Shown piece by piece: positions 41,751 to 49,960 of a stretch of 64,000 nucleotides of DNA. A model generated the notes under the pieces. The model saw nothing but the letters and a program-made list of their open reading frames with translations, was not told the origin of the DNA and made no database searches. Position numbers and translations under genes: made by a program. Source of the DNA: Luteimonas arsenica (lineage in GTDB: Bacteria; Pseudomonadota; Gammaproteobacteria; Xanthomonadales; Xanthomonadaceae). How positions within the stretch are numbered: position 1 is the first letter of the stretch; each line of letters opens with the position of its first letter. The stretch spans positions 1,207,578 through 1,271,577 of the forward strand of contig NZ_SJRW01000002.1 in NCBI RefSeq assembly GCF_004352825.1. The letters run 5' to 3'.

Positions 41751-44700
41751 ATGCTGAGCGTCGGCGTGGTGGTCACGGCGGCGGCGCTGTGGCTGGTGCT
41801 CCTGTTCGGGGTGGCCGTGTACGCCGAGCGCCACCCCGGCGCGCTGTCACGCCACTGGCGCCACGTCTACGCGCTGTCGCTGGCGGTGCACTGCACCTCG
41901 TGGACCTTCTACGGCACCGTCACCCAGGCCGCGCGCTACGGCTGGCCGCTGCCGCCGACCTTCCTCGGCGCGATCGTCTTCTACATCGTGGCCTTCGCCT
42001 TCATGGTGCGCCTGGTGCGGCTGGCGCGGGAAAGCAACGCCACCTCGATCGCCGACCTGATCGCCACCCGCCTGGGCAAGGACCCGTGGCTGGCGGCGGT
42101 GGTCACCCTGGTGGCGCTGCTGGGCATGGTTCCCTACATCGCGCTGCAGCTGAAGGCGGTGACGATGAGCTTCGCCACTCTGACCTCCAGCGCGGGCGTG
42201 GCGGACACGGTGGCGCCGTGGCGCGACGGCGCGCTGTACGTGGCGCTGGCGATGGCGGTGTTCGCGATGGCCTTCGGCACTCGCCGTGCCAGCGCCGCCG
42301 AGCACAACCGCGGCCTGGTCATGGCGATGGCCTTCGAATCGGTGTTCAAGCTGCTGGCGATGCTGGCCCTGGGTGCGCTGGTCTGGTTCGGCCTGGGCGA
42401 GTTCGACGTCGTGGCGCCGCCGCGCCCGCCGGAGCCGGTGGGCGGCTTCATCCCGCTGGTGCTGCTGGGCGCGCTGGCGATGTTCATCCTGCCGCACCAG
42501 TTCCACGTCGGCGTGGTCGAATGCCGCGACGAGCGCGACGTGCGCACCGCGCGCTGGCAGTTCCCGCTGTACCTGGTGCTGATCGCGCTGCCGACCCTGC
42601 CGCTGGCGCGCGCGGGCACCGCGCTGCTGGGCGACAGCGTGCCTGCGGACATGTACGCGCTGGCGCTGCCGGCGGCGCTGGGGCATCACGGGCTGGCGCT
42701 GTTCGCCTTCCTCGGCGGCCTGAGCGCGGCCACCGGCATGGTGGTGGTCAGCACCCTGGCGTTGAGCCTGATGATCGGCAACCACTGGTTCGCGCCCGGC
42801 CTGCTGCGCGGTGCCTGGGCCGCGCGCCGCGACGGCGGCGACCATCGCGGCGCGCTGCTGGCGCTGCGCCGCGGCGGCATCCTCGCGGTGATGCTGATGG
42901 CCTGGGCCTACAGCCGCGTGATCGGCGGCAGCGAGGCGCTGGCCGACATCGGCGCGGTCTCGTTCTCGGCGCTGGCGACGCTGGCCCCGGCGCTGTTCTG
43001 CGCGGTCTGGCGCACGCGCACGCCGGCGACGGCGGCGGCCTGGGGCGTGGTCGCGGCGTTCCTCGCTTGGGCCTGGGTGATGCTCTCGCCGATGCTGGTC
43101 GAGCTGGGCGGCGGCGACGGCGCCTGGCTGCACGGCGGGCCGTGGGGAGTTGCCTGGCTGGCGCCGGAGAGCATCTTCGGGCTCACCGGCTGGAGCCGCC
43201 TGGGACGCGCGGTGGGCGTGAGCCTGTTCGCGGGTGCCGCGGTCACGCTGTCGCTGTCGGCCTGGCTGTCGGCGCCGGACCGCGACGTGGCCCGCGGCTC
43301 CGACCTGCGCACCCTGCGCCATGCCGGCCGCCGCTTCCTGCCGGCGCGTGCGGTGGATGACCTGCTGCGCGGCGCGCCTTCCAGCGGCCCGGTGCCGTCA
43401 TCGATCGAGGCCCGCTTCGAACGCGAACTGGCCGCGGTGCTGGGCAGCGCCTCGGCGCGCCTGCTGCTGGATGCCGCGCGCCGCGAGGCCGGGCCCGACC
43501 TCGACACCGTGGCCGAGATCGTCGGCGAGGCCTCGCAGGACCTGCGCTTCAACCAGCGCGTGCTGGAAGCGGCGCTGGAGAACATGAGCCAGGGCATCAG
43601 CGTGGTCGATCGCGAACTGTGCCTGGTGGCCTGGAACCGCCGTTACGCGGAGCTGTTCGGCTATCCGCAGGGCCTGCTGCGCATCGGCGTGCCAGTGGCG
43701 GAGCTGGTGGCGTACAACCTGGGCCGTGGGCTGGTGGCGGGCGTCGACGGGCGCGTGGATGCCGAGGCGGACAAGCGGCTGCGACACATGCGCGCCGGCA
43801 CGCCCTACGTCAGCGAGCGCGTGTTCCCCGACGGTGGCATCGTAGAGATCCGCGGAAACCCGATGCCCGGCGGTGGCTTCGTCGCCACCTTCACCGATGT
43901 CACCGACTTCCGCCGCGCCGAGGCCGAGCTCAAGCGCAGCAACGAGACGCTCGAACAGCGGGTCGAGGAGCGCACGGCAAGCCTCGACCAGGCGCGGCGC
44001 GAGGCGGAGCGGGCCAACGAGGCCAAGAGCCGCTTCCTGACCGCGGTCGGCCACGACCTGCTGCAGCCGCTGCACGCCGCGCAGCTGTTCACCGATGCGC
44101 TGGGGGAGCAGGTGGCGGGTGCGCAGCGCGTCCAGCTGGGGCAGATCCGCGGCGCGCTGGATTCCACCACCGACCTGCTGACCGGCCTGTTCGACATGGC
44201 GCGGCTGGAAGCGGGCGGGCTGGTGCCGCAGCCGCGCGACTTCCCGCTGGCCGAGGTGCTGGAGCCGCTGGCTTCGGAGTTCCGCGCGCTGGCCGGCGAC
44301 CGCGGCCTGCGCTTCGACCACGTCGCCAGCGCCGCCTGGACCCACAGCGACCCGCAGCTGCTGCGCCGGGTGCTGCAGAACTTCCTCGCCAATGCTGTGC
44401 GCTACACGCCGGAAGGCCGCGTGCTGCTGGGGCTGCGTCGCGCGGGCGGGGCGCTGCGGATCGAGGTGCACGACACCGGGCCCGGCATCGAGCCCGCGCA
44501 GCAGGCGCTGATCTTCGAGGAGTTCCGCCGCGGCGAAGGCGTGGGCGGGCAGGGCTTGGGCCTGGGGCTGGCGATCGCCGAGCGCATCGCGCGCCTGCTG
44601 GGCTCGCGGGTGGCGCTGCGCAGCCGTCCCGGGGTGGGCACCGTATTCTCGATCGCGCTTCCGGCCGTGCGCGCGCCGGCGCAGGCGGTCGCAGCGCCCG

Positions 44701-45095
44701 CCGGTCGCGCCGGGCTGGCGGGTGCCCACGTGCTCGTGCTCGACAACGACCCGCTGGCGCTGGACGCGCTCGCAAGCCTGCTGCGCGGCTGGGGCTGCAG
44801 CGTGGACGCCGCCGCCGATGCCGAAGCCGCGCTGGCCGCGCAGACCGCGCGCCCGGCCGATCTCTGGCTGCTCGACTACCACCTCGACGACGGCGACACC
44901 GGCATCGAGGCGTGGCGGCGGCTGTCGGCGCGGCACGGCGCGGTGCCCGTGCTGGTGCTCAGCGCCGACGCCACCGACGCGGTGCGTCGCGAGGTGGCCG
45001 AACACGGCCTGGGCCTGCTGCAGAAGCCCGTCCGGCCGCTGGCGCTGAAGTCGATGCTGGGACGGATGCGGATCACGCGCGGGGCCGCGGACTGA
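41751..45095 (+). CDS. Hybrid sensor histidine kinase with sodium:solute-symporter domain (CrbS-like)
   Basis: A 1114-residue membrane protein. Residues about 1-500 form a sodium:solute symporter-like domain with many helices (VHCTSWTFYGTVTQAARYGW). They are followed by a PAS domain (about 600-720, LENMSQGISVVDRELCLVAW), a coiled coil, a HisKA domain with phospho-acceptor His768 (FLTAVGHDLLQPLH), an HATPase domain (NFLANAVRYTPEGRVL, DTGPGIEPAQQALIFEEF) and a C-terminal receiver with Asp1042 (LWLLDYHLDDGD). This layout matches the CrbS/NahK group; CrbS with the LuxR-type CrbR controls acetate use. The probable partner regulator lies nearby at 45685. Confidence 0.9.
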   Translation: MLSVGVVVTAAALWLVLLFGVAVYAERHPGALSRHWRHVYALSLAVHCTSWTFYGTVTQAARYGWPLPPTFLGAIVFYIVAFAFMVRLVRLARESNATSIADLIATRLGKDPWLAAVVTLVALLGMVPYIALQLKAVTMSFATLTSSAGVADTVAPWRDGALYVALAMAVFAMAFGTRRASAAEHNRGLVMAMAFESVFKLLAMLALGALVWFGLGEFDVVAPPRPPEPVGGFIPLVLLGALAMFILPHQFHVGVVECRDERDVRTARWQFPLYLVLIALPTLPLARAGTALLGDSVPADMYALALPAALGHHGLALFAFLGGLSAATGMVVVSTLALSLMIGNHWFAPGLLRGAWAARRDGGDHRGALLALRRGGILAVMLMAWAYSRVIGGSEALADIGAVSFSALATLAPALFCAVWRTRTPATAAAWGVVAAFLAWAWVMLSPMLVELGGGDGAWLHGGPWGVAWLAPESIFGLTGWSRLGRAVGVSLFAGAAVTLSLSAWLSAPDRDVARGSDLRTLRHAGRRFLPARAVDDLLRGAPSSGPVPSSIEARFERELAAVLGSASARLLLDAARREAGPDLDTVAEIVGEASQDLRFNQRVLEAALENMSQGISVVDRELCLVAWNRRYAELFGYPQGLLRIGVPVAELVAYNLGRGLVAGVDGRVDAEADKRLRHMRAGTPYVSERVFPDGGIVEIRGNPMPGGGFVATFTDVTDFRRAEAELKRSNETLEQRVEERTASLDQARREAERANEAKSRFLTAVGHDLLQPLHAAQLFTDALGEQVAGAQRVQLGQIRGALDSTTDLLTGLFDMARLEAGGLVPQPRDFPLAEVLEPLASEFRALAGDRGLRFDHVASAAWTHSDPQLLRRVLQNFLANAVRYTPEGRVLLGLRRAGGALRIEVHDTGPGIEPAQQALIFEEFRRGEGVGGQGLGLGLAIAERIARLLGSRVALRSRPGVGTVFSIALPAVRAPAQAVAAPAGRAGLAGAHVLVLDNDPLALDALASLLRGWGCSVDAAADAEAALAAQTARPADLWLLDYHLDDGDTGIEAWRRLSARHGAVPVLVLSADATDAVRREVAEHGLGLLQKPVRPLALKSMLGRMRITRGAAD

Positions 45096-45147
45096 TCCAC
45101 GGGCCCGGCCGCCTACAATGTGCGGCTTTCCGCCTGCCGCAGTACCG

Positions 45148-45633
45148 ATGCCCTATACCCCGATCCTCGCGACCCTCGGCTACGTGCTCTCGCCCGACGG
45201 CAGGCGCGCGCTGATGATCCACCGCAACGCGCGCCCCGGCGACCAGCACCTGGGCAAGTACAACGGCCTGGGCGGCAAGCTCGAGGCCGCCGAGGATGCG
45301 CTGGCCGGCCTGCGCCGCGAGCTGCGCGAGGAGGCCGCGATCGAGTGCACGCGCGTCGAGCTGCGCGGCACCATCAGCTGGCCGGGCTTCGGCAAGCAGG
45401 GCGAGGACTGGTTCGCCTTCGTCTTCCTGGTCACGGAATTTAGCGGCACGCCGCCGGCGGCGAATCCGGAGGGCACGCTGGAGTGGGTCGATGTCGAGCG
45501 CCTCCTCGAGCTGCCGCTGTGGGAGGGCGACCGCCACTTCGTGCCGCTGGTGTTCGACGGCGATCCGCGGCCCTTCCATGGCGTGATGCCGTACCGCGAC
45601 GGGCGCATGCAGTCCTGGTCGTTCTCGCGCTGA
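45148..45633 (+). CDS. Nudix hydrolase (MutT-like)
   Basis: A 161-residue Nudix protein from ATG 45148 (the frame extends upstream, but MPYTPILATLGYVLSPDGRR begins the domain). The Nudix box is GGKLEAAEDALAGLRREL followed by REEAAI, fitting G-x5-E-x7-REUxEExGU apart from Ala in place of the last Gly. The surrounding LGKYNGLGG and WVDVERLLELPLWEGD are common in 8-oxo-dGTP diphosphatase-like members. Substrate is unproved. A TACAAT box lies at 45114-45119, about 29 bases upstream. Confidence 0.85.
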   Translation: MPYTPILATLGYVLSPDGRRALMIHRNARPGDQHLGKYNGLGGKLEAAEDALAGLRRELREEAAIECTRVELRGTISWPGFGKQGEDWFAFVFLVTEFSGTPPAANPEGTLEWVDVERLLELPLWEGDRHFVPLVFDGDPRPFHGVMPYRDGRMQSWSFSR

Positions 45634-45684
45634 AAGACCGGCCGGCGGAACGGGTGCGCGCGCCGTCAGCCATGCGTCGCGGAC

Positions 45685-46356
45685 TCAGGTGCTGGCTTCG
45701 ACCTGCCGCGCCGGATCACTGAGTTCGAGTCCTCGCAGGATCACGCCCGCCTGCGTGCGGTTGCGCACGCCGAGCTTCTCGAAGATCGCCGACAGGTGCG
45801 CCTTCACCGTGCGCTCCTGCACGTCCAGGCGGTCGGCGATCTGCTTGTTGAGCAGGCCGTCTGCGACCAGCGCCAGCACCCGGAACTGCTGCGGGGTCAG
45901 GCTCGCCAGGCGCGCGGCAAGGTCGGTGTCACCGGGCGATGATTCCGCGCGCGCCACGGCGCCGCGCAGCGCCGGCGGCAGCCACTCCTCGCAGGCGAGC
46001 ACGCTGCGGATGGCGTCGCGCATCTCGTCCAGCCCGGCGCTCTTGGGGATGTAGCCCGCGGCGCCGTGGTCGAGCGCGCGGCGCACCACCTGCGGATCCT
46101 CGTTGGCCGACACCAGCACCACCGCCACCGCCGGGAACTGCGCGCGGATCGCGGCCAGGCCGGCGAGGCCGTGGTTGCCCGGCATGTGCAGGTCCAGCAG
46201 CACCAGGTCGATGTCCGCGCGCGACTCCAGCGCGGCCAGGGTGTCGTCCAGCGTGCCGGCCTCGATCACGGCGGTGCCGGCCTCGGCCTCCACCGCGGCA
46301 CCGCGCAGGGCGGCGCGGAACAGCGGGTGGTCGTCGGCGATGAGCAGGGTGGCCAT
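45685..46356 (-). CDS. LuxR-type response regulator (CrbR-like)
   Basis: A 223-residue regulator with an N-terminal receiver (Asp8/Asp9 in IADDHPLF, phospho-acceptor Asp55 in LVLLDLHMPG) and a C-terminal LuxR/GerE helix-turn-helix (LTPQQFRVLALVADGLLNKQ, then LDVQERTVKAHLSAIFEKLG). It lies 25 bases downstream of the 3-hydroxybutyrate dehydrogenase gene on the same strand and 590 bases from the end of the CrbS-like kinase. CrbR-type regulators activate acetyl-CoA synthetase genes; here the linkage suggests control of hydroxybutyrate use (inference). Confidence 0.88.
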   Translation of the reverse strand: MATLLIADDHPLFRAALRGAAVEAEAGTAVIEAGTLDDTLAALESRADIDLVLLDLHMPGNHGLAGLAAIRAQFPAVAVVLVSANEDPQVVRRALDHGAAGYIPKSAGLDEMRDAIRSVLACEEWLPPALRGAVARAESSPGDTDLAARLASLTPQQFRVLALVADGLLNKQIADRLDVQERTVKAHLSAIFEKLGVRNRTQAGVILRGLELSDPARQVEAST

Positions 46357-46381
46357 GGCGGGTTGGTGGGCGCGTGGCCGC

Positions 46382-47185
46382 TTATTGCGTGGTCCAGCCG
46401 CCGTCGACCGGGAACGAGGCGCCGGTGACGTTGTGCGCCTCGCGGCGGCACAGCCAGGCGGCCAGCGCGCCGATCTCGGCGGGGAGCGTCATGCGCAGGC
46501 TCGGCTGCTTCTCGGCCACCAGCGCGCGCACGCCGTCGTCGCGGCTGCCGCCGTTGCGGCGGGCCTCGATCTGCGGCTCGATCAACGGCGTTTCCACCCA
46601 GCCCGGGCAGATGCAGTTCACGGTCACGCCGCCGCTGTCGCGGCTGCCGGCCGCGGCGTATTCCAGCGCCGCCACCTTCGACAGGCCGACGATGCCGTGC
46701 TTGGCGGCGACGTAGGGCGCCTTCTCCTTCGAAGCCACCAGGCCGTGCACCGAGGCGATGTTGACCACGCGGCCGTAGCCGCGCGCGGCCATGCCCGGCA
46801 GCGCCGCGCGCATGGTGTGGAAGGCGGCGCTGAGGTTGATGGCGATGATGTCGTTCCACTTGCCCACCGGCATCTCCGCGAGCGACGCGGTGTGCTGGAT
46901 GCCGGCGTTGTTGACCAGCACGTCAATGGGGGACCAGGCGTCGATCCCGGCCATCATCGCGGCGATGGCGTCGGGGTCGCGCAGGTCGGCATTGAAGTGG
47001 CGGGCGTCCTCGCTGCCGGCCTTGCGCACCGCGTCCAGCGCGGCATCGACCTGGGCTTGGTCGCCAAGGCCGTTCACGGCGATGCGCGCGCCGGCCTCGG
47101 CCAGCGAGCAGGCGATGGCCAGGCCGATGCCGGAGGTGCTGCCGGTCACCAGCGCGGTGCGGCCGGAAAGGAAGGTGTCGGTCAT
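46382..47185 (-). CDS. bdhA: 3-hydroxybutyrate dehydrogenase
   Basis: A 267-residue SDR enzyme that oxidises (R)-3-hydroxybutyrate to acetoacetate with NAD. The ATG at 47185 starts MTDTFLSGRTALVTGSTSGI. Features: TGSTSGIG nucleotide motif, NNAGIQHTASLAEMP, the catalytic Ser-Tyr-Lys set in NIASVHGLVASKEKAPYVAAK, and VNCICPGWVETPLIEPQI, all close to known BdhA proteins. It is likely the first gene of an operon with the response regulator at 45685 and divergent from the 3-hydroxybutyrate oligomer hydrolase. Confidence 0.92.
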   Translation of the reverse strand: MTDTFLSGRTALVTGSTSGIGLAIACSLAEAGARIAVNGLGDQAQVDAALDAVRKAGSEDARHFNADLRDPDAIAAMMAGIDAWSPIDVLVNNAGIQHTASLAEMPVGKWNDIIAINLSAAFHTMRAALPGMAARGYGRVVNIASVHGLVASKEKAPYVAAKHGIVGLSKVAALEYAAAGSRDSGGVTVNCICPGWVETPLIEPQIEARRNGGSRDDGVRALVAEKQPSLRMTLPAEIGALAAWLCRREAHNVTGASFPVDGGWTTQ

Positions 47186-47249
47186 GGCGGCTTGGAATGC
47201 GGTGCGGTGGGGACCACCACGGTAGCAAATCGATGCCTTGTCTCCCTGC

Positions 47250-47272
47250 GTACAAAAGTACGATGCCGCCGC
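47250..47272. promoter_or_regulatory. Candidate operator, copy 2 (divergent bdhA / oligomer hydrolase promoter)
   Basis: GTACAAAAGTAC (a 12-base palindrome) followed by GATGCCGCCGC. It matches the 39294-39316 element at 20 of 23 positions. It lies 65 bases upstream of bdhA and 53 bases upstream of the hydrolase start. Confidence 0.6.
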
Positions 47273-47324
47273 CACGGGCGACTGCTACGGTGCAGGGCAT
47301 TCCCGGTACCCTGAGGTGGCTTCC

Positions 47325-49199
47325 GTGCGCCAGAACCTGCACCACACCCCGACCGCGCCGCGGGCGCTGCTGCTCGCCGCCGCGACCCTGGCGCTGGCCA
47401 CGCTCGCCGGCTGCGCCGCGACCCCCGATCGCAGCACGGCCGCCGCCGCCGCGGCGGCCACGGAGACCCTGATGTTCGAACACGCGCGCAGCAGCATCCA
47501 CCGCGACGGCGACGACCTGCTGACCGCCGGCCTCGGCATCGACGGCCTGCGCCAGATGGTGCCGCCGGCCTTCGCCGACGCCGAAGCGCCGACCGCTGCG
47601 GAACTGCGCCGCCGCGCGCTGTGGAGCAACTGGCGCGGCATCGCCGACCTCGGTCCCGGCGGCGGCTACGGCACGCTGTACGGCAGCGTGGCCCAGGTGC
47701 CCGGGCGCGAATTCTCGGCCTATGCGACCGTCCCTGGCGCGAAGCACCCGCACCGGGTGCTGGTGCAGCTGCCCGATGCCTTCGATGCCGCGAAGCGCTG
47801 CGTGCTGGTCACCGCATCCTCGGGTTCGCGCGGCATCTACGGCTCGATCGCCGTCGCCGGCGCCTGGGGCCTGCCGCGCGGCTGCGCGGTGGCCTATACC
47901 GACAAGGGCAACGGCAGCGACTATTTCGACCTTGACGCGGGCCTGGGCTTCGGCGCCGACGGCCGCGCCGTCGCGCGCGACGCCGCCGACATCGCCTTCG
48001 CCCCGGAGGCGGCCGCGGGTGCCTCCGGCGTTGCCTTCAAGCACGCGCATTCGAAGGACAACCCGGAGGCCGACTGGGGCCGCCACGTGAAGCAGGCCGC
48101 GGAGTTCGCGCTGCAGGCGCTGGACGAGGCGCTGCCGGCGCAGGCGCCCTTCACCTTCGACAACACCCGCGTGATCGCGGTCGGTATCTCCAACGGCGGC
48201 GGCGCGGTGCTGCGCGCGGCCGAGCTGGACGGCGACTGGCTGGATGCGGTGGTCGCCGGCGAGCCCAACGTGTACGTCGAAGGGCAGGGCAGCCGCGCGC
48301 TCTACGACTACACCACCGAGGCCGCGCTGCTGATGCCCTGCGCGCTGCTGGCCGTCGACAACCTGCCGCAGCCGCCGCTGCTCGACCAGGTGAAGCCGCT
48401 GTACGCCGCGCGCTGCGCCTCGCTGGCGGCGGAGGGCGTGCTGTCGGGCGCGGACACCGCCGCGCAGGCGCGCCAGGCCCGCGACCTGCTCGAGGCCGCC
48501 GGCTGGACCGCCGAGGCGCTGCGCGCCGGCGCGCTCTCCGCGGGCTTCGACCTGTGGCGCGTGGTGGCCGCGACCTATGCCAGCGCCTACGGCCGCTACG
48601 GCGTGGGCGAGGGGCCGTGCGGATTCTCCTTCGCCGCCCAGGGCAGCGACTTCGTGCCGCGCCCGGCCACCGCCGCCGAGCGCGCGACCTGGTGGCCGGA
48701 TGCCAGCGGCATCCCGCCGGGCTCGGGCGTGGGCCTGGTCGATGCCGGCATCGCGCCGCCCGACCTGACGCTCAAGGGCCTGCAGTGCCTGCGCGGCCTG
48801 TGGACGGGCGACGGCACCGACGCCGACCGCGTGCGCGCAGGCATCGCCGCCACCCGCGCCGCGCCGCCGCGCGAGGGCCTGCCGGTGGTGGTGGTGCACG
48901 GCCTCGACGACGGTCTGATCCCGGTCGCCTTCAGCAGCGCGCCCTACGTCGCCCATGCACGCGCCGCCGGCCGCGACGTGCGCTACTGGCAGGTGCGCAA
49001 CGTGCAGCACTTCGACGGCTTCCTGGCGCTGCCCGACTACGGCGCGCGCTACCTGCCGCTGCTGCCGTACGTCTACGAGGCGCTGGAGCGGGTCGATGCG
49101 CACCTCGACGGGGCGGCGCTGCCGCCCGACGCCGTGATCGACGCGACTCCGCGCGGTTCGGCGGCGCTGGAGGCTTCGCACCTGGCAATGCCGCGCTGA
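47325..49199 (+). CDS. 3-hydroxybutyrate oligomer hydrolase (lipoprotein)
   Basis: A 624-residue enzyme of the 3HBOH family, which cleaves 3-hydroxybutyrate dimers and oligomers released from PHB. The GTG at 47325 is preferred because GAGG lies eight bases upstream; GTG 47316 is also possible. The N-terminus has a lipobox (LATLAGC), so the protein is probably a periplasmic or membrane-attached lipoprotein. The catalytic Ser289 lies in GISNG (GxSxG), with VHGLDDGLIP and NVQHFDGF supplying likely Asp and His. It is divergent from bdhA. Confidence 0.9.
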   Translation: MRQNLHHTPTAPRALLLAAATLALATLAGCAATPDRSTAAAAAAATETLMFEHARSSIHRDGDDLLTAGLGIDGLRQMVPPAFADAEAPTAAELRRRALWSNWRGIADLGPGGGYGTLYGSVAQVPGREFSAYATVPGAKHPHRVLVQLPDAFDAAKRCVLVTASSGSRGIYGSIAVAGAWGLPRGCAVAYTDKGNGSDYFDLDAGLGFGADGRAVARDAADIAFAPEAAAGASGVAFKHAHSKDNPEADWGRHVKQAAEFALQALDEALPAQAPFTFDNTRVIAVGISNGGGAVLRAAELDGDWLDAVVAGEPNVYVEGQGSRALYDYTTEAALLMPCALLAVDNLPQPPLLDQVKPLYAARCASLAAEGVLSGADTAAQARQARDLLEAAGWTAEALRAGALSAGFDLWRVVAATYASAYGRYGVGEGPCGFSFAAQGSDFVPRPATAAERATWWPDASGIPPGSGVGLVDAGIAPPDLTLKGLQCLRGLWTGDGTDADRVRAGIAATRAAPPREGLPVVVVHGLDDGLIPVAFSSAPYVAHARAAGRDVRYWQVRNVQHFDGFLALPDYGARYLPLLPYVYEALERVDAHLDGAALPPDAVIDATPRGSAALEASHLAMPR

Positions 49200-49219
49200 G
49201 CCGGGGCGTGGCGGCTTGC

Positions 49220-49240
49220 ACCCGCCGTGACGGCGGGTTT
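49220..49240 (+). terminator. Hairpin after the oligomer hydrolase
   Basis: CCCGCCG-TGA-CGGCGGG (49221-49237) followed by TTT only. A weak intrinsic terminator. Confidence 0.5.
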
Positions 49241-49278
49241 GGCATGCTGCAGCCTTCCCAGCGCCTCCCGGAACGCCG

Positions 49279-49899
49279 ATGACCCGCCAGCGCCACTTCT
49301 CGATGCTCCGCGACTTCCACCTCGCGGACTGGTTCACCCTCGCCAACGCCTTCTGCGGCACCGGCGCGATCTTCGCCGCGATGCGCTACCTGCAGGAGGG
49401 CGGCGTCCGCGACCTGCTGCTGGGCATGGCGCTCATCCCGCTGGCCTTCGTCTTCGACGCGCTCGACGGTCGCATCGCGCGCTGGCGCAAGGTCGCTTCG
49501 ACCCTGGGCCGCGAGCTGGATTCGCTGGCCGACGTGATCTCCTTCGGCGTCGCCCCGGCCGCGCTCGGCTACGCCTGCGGCCTGCATGGCGGCTGGGACT
49601 GGATCGTGCTGAGCTTCTTCGTCGGCTGCGGCGTCAGCCGACTGGCGCGCTACAACGTCACCGCCGAGACCCTGACCGACGGCGGCGACAAGGTGAAGTA
49701 CTTCGAAGGCACGCCGATCCCGACCAGCGTCGCCATCGTCATGCTGCTGGCCGTGGCCGCCTGGCAGGGCGCGATCGGCGATGCCATCTGGCTGGGCCAG
49801 TGGCAGATCGGGCCGTGGCAGCTGCACCCGCTGGTGCTGGTGTATGCGCTGTCGGGCTCGCTGATGATCAGCAAGACCCTGCGCATCCCGAAGCCCTGA
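49279..49899 (+). CDS. pssA: CDP-diacylglycerol-serine O-phosphatidyltransferase
   Basis: A 206-residue integral membrane enzyme of phospholipid synthesis. It has the CDP-alcohol phosphotransferase motif D-x2-DG-x2-AR-x8-G-x3-D-x3-D in DALDGRIARWRKVASTLGRE followed by LDSLAD, which binds Mg and CDP-diacylglycerol. Several hydrophobic helices follow (ending LMISKTLRIPKP). It belongs to the membrane-embedded (type II) group, not the E. coli PssA group. It is 61 bases before phaE, a linkage that may reflect shared lipid-granule biology or chance. Confidence 0.88.
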   Translation: MTRQRHFSMLRDFHLADWFTLANAFCGTGAIFAAMRYLQEGGVRDLLLGMALIPLAFVFDALDGRIARWRKVASTLGRELDSLADVISFGVAPAALGYACGLHGGWDWIVLSFFVGCGVSRLARYNVTAETLTDGGDKVKYFEGTPIPTSVAIVMLLAVAAWQGAIGDAIWLGQWQIGPWQLHPLVLVYALSGSLMISKTLRIPKP

Positions 49900-49960
49900 A
49901 CCGGCGCTGGCGCCGCCATCCCCGGTTGCTATGATCGGAGCGAATGGAAGGAGGCGCGTG

